Below, piece by piece: positions 38,030 through 40,467 of a stretch of 40,467 bases of DNA. This DNA comes from JAZKDW01 sp040387375. Its GTDB lineage: Bacteria; Pseudomonadota; Gammaproteobacteria; Burkholderiales; Burkholderiaceae_D. Every line of letters begins with the position of its first letter. The first letter of the stretch is position 1. The notes below the pieces were generated by a model. That model was not told the origin of the DNA, ran no database searches, and saw only the letters and a list, made by a program, of their open reading frames with translations. A program made the translations under genes and the position numbers. The stretch spans positions 1-40,467 of the forward strand of contig JAZKDW010000014.1 of NCBI GenBank assembly GCA_040387375.1, in the 5' to 3' direction.

Positions 38030-40345
38030 ATGACCGAACAAGCCAATCTGTTTGATGACGCAGTCCCCGCCGACGGCGGCGAATCCCTGACGCTGGCGAC
38101 CTTCGCCGAACGCGCCTACCTCGATTACGCCATCTCGGTGGTCAAGGGACGCGCGCTGCCGGACGTCTGCGACGGCCAGAAACCGGTGCAGCGCCGCATC
38201 CTGTATGCAATGAACGAACTCGGCCTGAACGCGACGGCCAAGCCGCGCAAATCGGCGGCCGTGGTCGGCGACGTGCTGGGCAAGCTGCATCCGCACGGCG
38301 ACCAGTCGGTGTATGACGCGCTGGTGCGCATGGCGCAGAATTTTTCGCTGCGTTATCCGCTGATCGATGGCCAGGGCAATTTCGGGTCGCGCGATGGCGA
38401 TGGCGCGGCGGCGATGCGTTATACCGAAGCGCGCCTGACCCCGATCGCCAAATTGCTGCTCGATGAAATCGACATGGGCACGGTCGATTTCCAGCCCAAC
38501 TATGACGGTTCCACCGAGGAGCCGAAACTGTTGCCGGGACGCCTGCCCTTCGTGCTGCTGAACGGCGCCTCCGGCATTGCGGTCGGCATGGCCACCGAAG
38601 TGCCGTCGCATAATTTGCAGGAAGTGGCCAAGGCCGCAGTCGCGCTGATCCGCAATCCGAAGCTGACACATCGTGAATTGATGGAATTCATGCCGGGGCC
38701 GGACTTCCCCGGCGGCGGACAGATCATCACGTCGGCGGCGGCGATATCGGAGATGTATGAAAGTGGACGCGGCAGCCTGAAGGTACGCGCCAAGTGGAAA
38801 ATCGAAGAGCTGGCGCGCGGCCAGTGGCAGGCGATCGTGACCGAACTGCCGCCCGGCACCTCGTCGCAAAAGGTGCTCGAGGAAATCGAGGAACTGACCA
38901 ATCCGAAAATCAAGCTGGGCAAAAAAGCGCTGTCGCCCGACCAGCTGATGATGAAACAGACCCTGCTGTCGCTGCTCGACACCGTGCGTGACGAATCCGG
39001 GCGCGAGGCGCCGGTGCGTCTCGTGTTCGAGCCGAAATCGAAAAACCAGGACCAGACAGAATTCACCAACATGCTGCTGGCGCACACGTCGCTGGAAACC
39101 AGCGCCTCGATCAACCTGGTGATGATCGGTGGTGATGGACGGCCGCGGCAGAAATCGCTGGGCGATATCCTGCGCGAGTGGATAGACTTCCGTTTTGCGA
39201 CGATCACGCGGCGCACGACATTCAAGCTGCAAAAAGTCGACGACCGTGTGCATATCCTCGAAGGTCGCGAAGCGGTGCTGCTCAACATCGACAAGGTGAT
39301 CAGGATCATCCGCGAATCGGATGAGCCAAAACCGGCACTGATGCACGCCTTCAAGTTATCCGACCGCCAGGCCGAAGACATACTCGAAATCCGGCTGCGC
39401 CAGCTGGCGCGGCTGGAAACGATCAAGATCCAGCAGGAGCTGGCGGAACTGCGCACTGAAAAAGCGGCGCTGCACGATTTGCTGGAAAATCCGTCGTCCA
39501 TGAAGCGGCTGGTCATCAAGGAAATCGAAGCCGACGGCAAGCAGTTCGGCGATGCGCGGCGCACGTTGATCCAGGCTGCCGAAAGAGCGGTGGCCGAACA
39601 GAAGATCATTGATGAGCCGGTCACTGTCATCGTTTCGCAAAAAGGCTGGGTGCGCGCGCGCACCGGCCATGCGCATGATGCCGCGCAGTTCACCTTCAAG
39701 GCAGGTGATGCCTTGTACGACGCGTTCGAATGCCGCACCGTCGACAACCTGCTGGCGTTCGGTTCCAATGGCCGGGTGTATTCGGTGCCGGTGGCGGCTC
39801 TGCCCGGCGCCCGGGGCGACGGCATTCCGGTAACCACGCTGATCGACCTGGCCAGCGGCAGCCGCATATTGCATTATTTCGCCGGACCGTCGGATACGGC
39901 GCTGATGCTGGCGTCGACCGCGGGTTACGGTTTCATCACCAAGGCGGGCGACATGGCGAGCCGCGTCAAGGGCGGCAAGTCATTCATCATGCTCGATGAC
40001 GGCGACGAGCCGCTGGCGCCGCGCGTGGTGGGCAGCAACGTCAGCGCCATCGCCTGTTTGTCCGGGAAGGCACGCCTGCTGGTGTTCGGCCTGGATGAGA
40101 TGAAAACCTTGTCCGCGGGCGGACGCGGGGTGATCCTGATGGATCTGGAAAAGGATGAGAAGCTGGTGGCAGCACAGCCGATCAGCCAGCGCGGTGTGCT
40201 GGTGTCGGGTACCGGACGGGGCGGCAAGGCGCAGGAAGTGGCGCTGTCGGCGTCAGGTCTGGCGCATCATATCGGCAAGCGTGCACGCAAGGGGAAGGCG
40301 CTGGAATCGAGGATCAAGCCGGTGATGCTGACGGCGCAGAAATAA
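38030..40345 (+). CDS. parC: DNA topoisomerase IV subunit A
   Basis: The 771-aa breakage-reunion subunit. Catalytic Tyr131 is in AAMRYTEARL. The quinolone-resistance region reads GKLHPHGDQSVYDALV, so the site equivalent to E. coli Ser80 is Gln92 and Glu84 is Asp96. The long C-terminal part (about 500-771) forms the DNA-wrapping beta-pinwheel and includes GGRGVILMDLEKDEKL. The start at 38030 gives the usual N-terminus. It is the last gene of the parE-SLT-parC unit. Confidence 0.94.
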   Translation: MTEQANLFDDAVPADGGESLTLATFAERAYLDYAISVVKGRALPDVCDGQKPVQRRILYAMNELGLNATAKPRKSAAVVGDVLGKLHPHGDQSVYDALVRMAQNFSLRYPLIDGQGNFGSRDGDGAAAMRYTEARLTPIAKLLLDEIDMGTVDFQPNYDGSTEEPKLLPGRLPFVLLNGASGIAVGMATEVPSHNLQEVAKAAVALIRNPKLTHRELMEFMPGPDFPGGGQIITSAAAISEMYESGRGSLKVRAKWKIEELARGQWQAIVTELPPGTSSQKVLEEIEELTNPKIKLGKKALSPDQLMMKQTLLSLLDTVRDESGREAPVRLVFEPKSKNQDQTEFTNMLLAHTSLETSASINLVMIGGDGRPRQKSLGDILREWIDFRFATITRRTTFKLQKVDDRVHILEGREAVLLNIDKVIRIIRESDEPKPALMHAFKLSDRQAEDILEIRLRQLARLETIKIQQELAELRTEKAALHDLLENPSSMKRLVIKEIEADGKQFGDARRTLIQAAERAVAEQKIIDEPVTVIVSQKGWVRARTGHAHDAAQFTFKAGDALYDAFECRTVDNLLAFGSNGRVYSVPVAALPGARGDGIPVTTLIDLASGSRILHYFAGPSDTALMLASTAGYGFITKAGDMASRVKGGKSFIMLDDGDEPLAPRVVGSNVSAIACLSGKARLLVFGLDEMKTLSAGGRGVILMDLEKDEKLVAAQPISQRGVLVSGTGRGGKAQEVALSASGLAHHIGKRARKGKALESRIKPVMLTAQK

Positions 40346-40426
40346 GCGGCTCAAGGTTTGTTGTTGGCTTTTTTAATTCTGTTTGCCCTTCGTTAACCGC
40401 AATACGGTTTGTCCTTCGTGGATGCT

Positions 40427-40467
40427 GTCCGGGTCTCGCCCCGGCGGCGAGTTCTTTTTTGCTTCGC
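40427..40467 (+). repeat. Terminator-like repeat at the right edge (truncated)
   Basis: GGGTCTCGCC-CCGGC-GGCGAG forms a 6-bp stem (40435-40440 with 40446-40451) followed by TTCTTTTTTGCTTCGC. The same wording (GTCTCGCCCCGGCGGCGAGTT...TTTGCTTCGC) starts a dispersed intergenic repeat often seen in Burkholderiales and Xanthomonads, which continues as an inverted CTTTGCTTCGCCAAAG hairpin. The window ends inside it. It may terminate the parC transcript. Confidence 0.5.

Noticed and set aside
37946..39867. Two long minus-strand frames (466 and 455 codons) opposite parC
   Set aside because: Antisense shadows of parC. No conserved motifs, and parC is unambiguous.
1..40467. CRISPR arrays, prophage genes, tRNA or rRNA genes
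   Set aside because: No regularly spaced repeats, no phage structural or integrase genes, and no cloverleaf or rRNA sequence recognised by eye on either strand.

Overview
The window looks like a piece of a betaproteobacterial chromosome, most likely Burkholderiales and probably Oxalobacteraceae (Herminiimonas/Janthinobacterium-like). That placement is an inference. It rests on the intracellular PHA machinery (a phasin, a Cys-type PhaZ depolymerase and a small PHA-granule protein), the RsxB-Nth pair, the DUF1841, DUF349 and PF10136 proteins, and the ParE-SLT-ParC order. Nearly all of the window is coding, with about 40 genes.

Layout. 1-1262: pbpG on the minus strand, its terminator, and the 5' end of what looks like a group IIC intron running off the left edge. 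1511-5613: a compact minus-strand operon (HDAC-like deacetylase, EamA transporter, thioesterase, nitroreductase, tartrate/malate dehydrogenase). 5699-6528: phaP with a strong promoter flanked by two PhaR-like motifs. 6545-9406: a ferric-iron-type ABC permease and ATPase, divergently transcribed from one Fur-box region. 9409-9603: a gene remnant and a long inverted repeat. 9681-15819: housekeeping and hypothetical genes (DUF349, BCAM0308-like, CinA-like, EI24, FKBP, small lipoprotein, ACBP). 15922-16105: a probable 6S RNA with its terminator. 16172-19975: a likely acquired block (AraC regulator, secreted hydrolase, SDR, flavodoxin-like protein) whose last ORF runs antisense into the neighbouring PHA gene. 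19901-22590: NhaD-type antiporter, glyoxylate/hydroxypyruvate reductase and PHA-granule protein in one operon. 22723-25461: orphan lutC, ferredoxin fdxA, a 240-bp MITE, and ferredoxin-NADP reductase. 25984-29166: phaZ, rsxB, nth, DUF1841. 29248-32237: two monoheme cytochromes c and a PF10136 membrane protein. 32378-35007: MoxR ATPase, GNAT and CoxE-like VWA protein. 35244-40345: parE, a lytic transglycosylase and parC, preceded by a LexA-like palindrome.

How the genes work together. PHA storage is the recurrent theme (phaP, phaZ and the granule-associated protein), and the same 14-base motif occurs at phaP and phaZ. Iron and redox functions form a second theme (Fur-controlled Fe transport, 7Fe ferredoxin with its reductase, RsxB, cytochromes c). 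The most unusual non-coding items are the intron placed directly after a terminator, the MITE with TA duplication, the shared palindromic -10 under a Fur box, and the SOS-type box before topoisomerase IV. No tRNA, rRNA or CRISPR array was seen.
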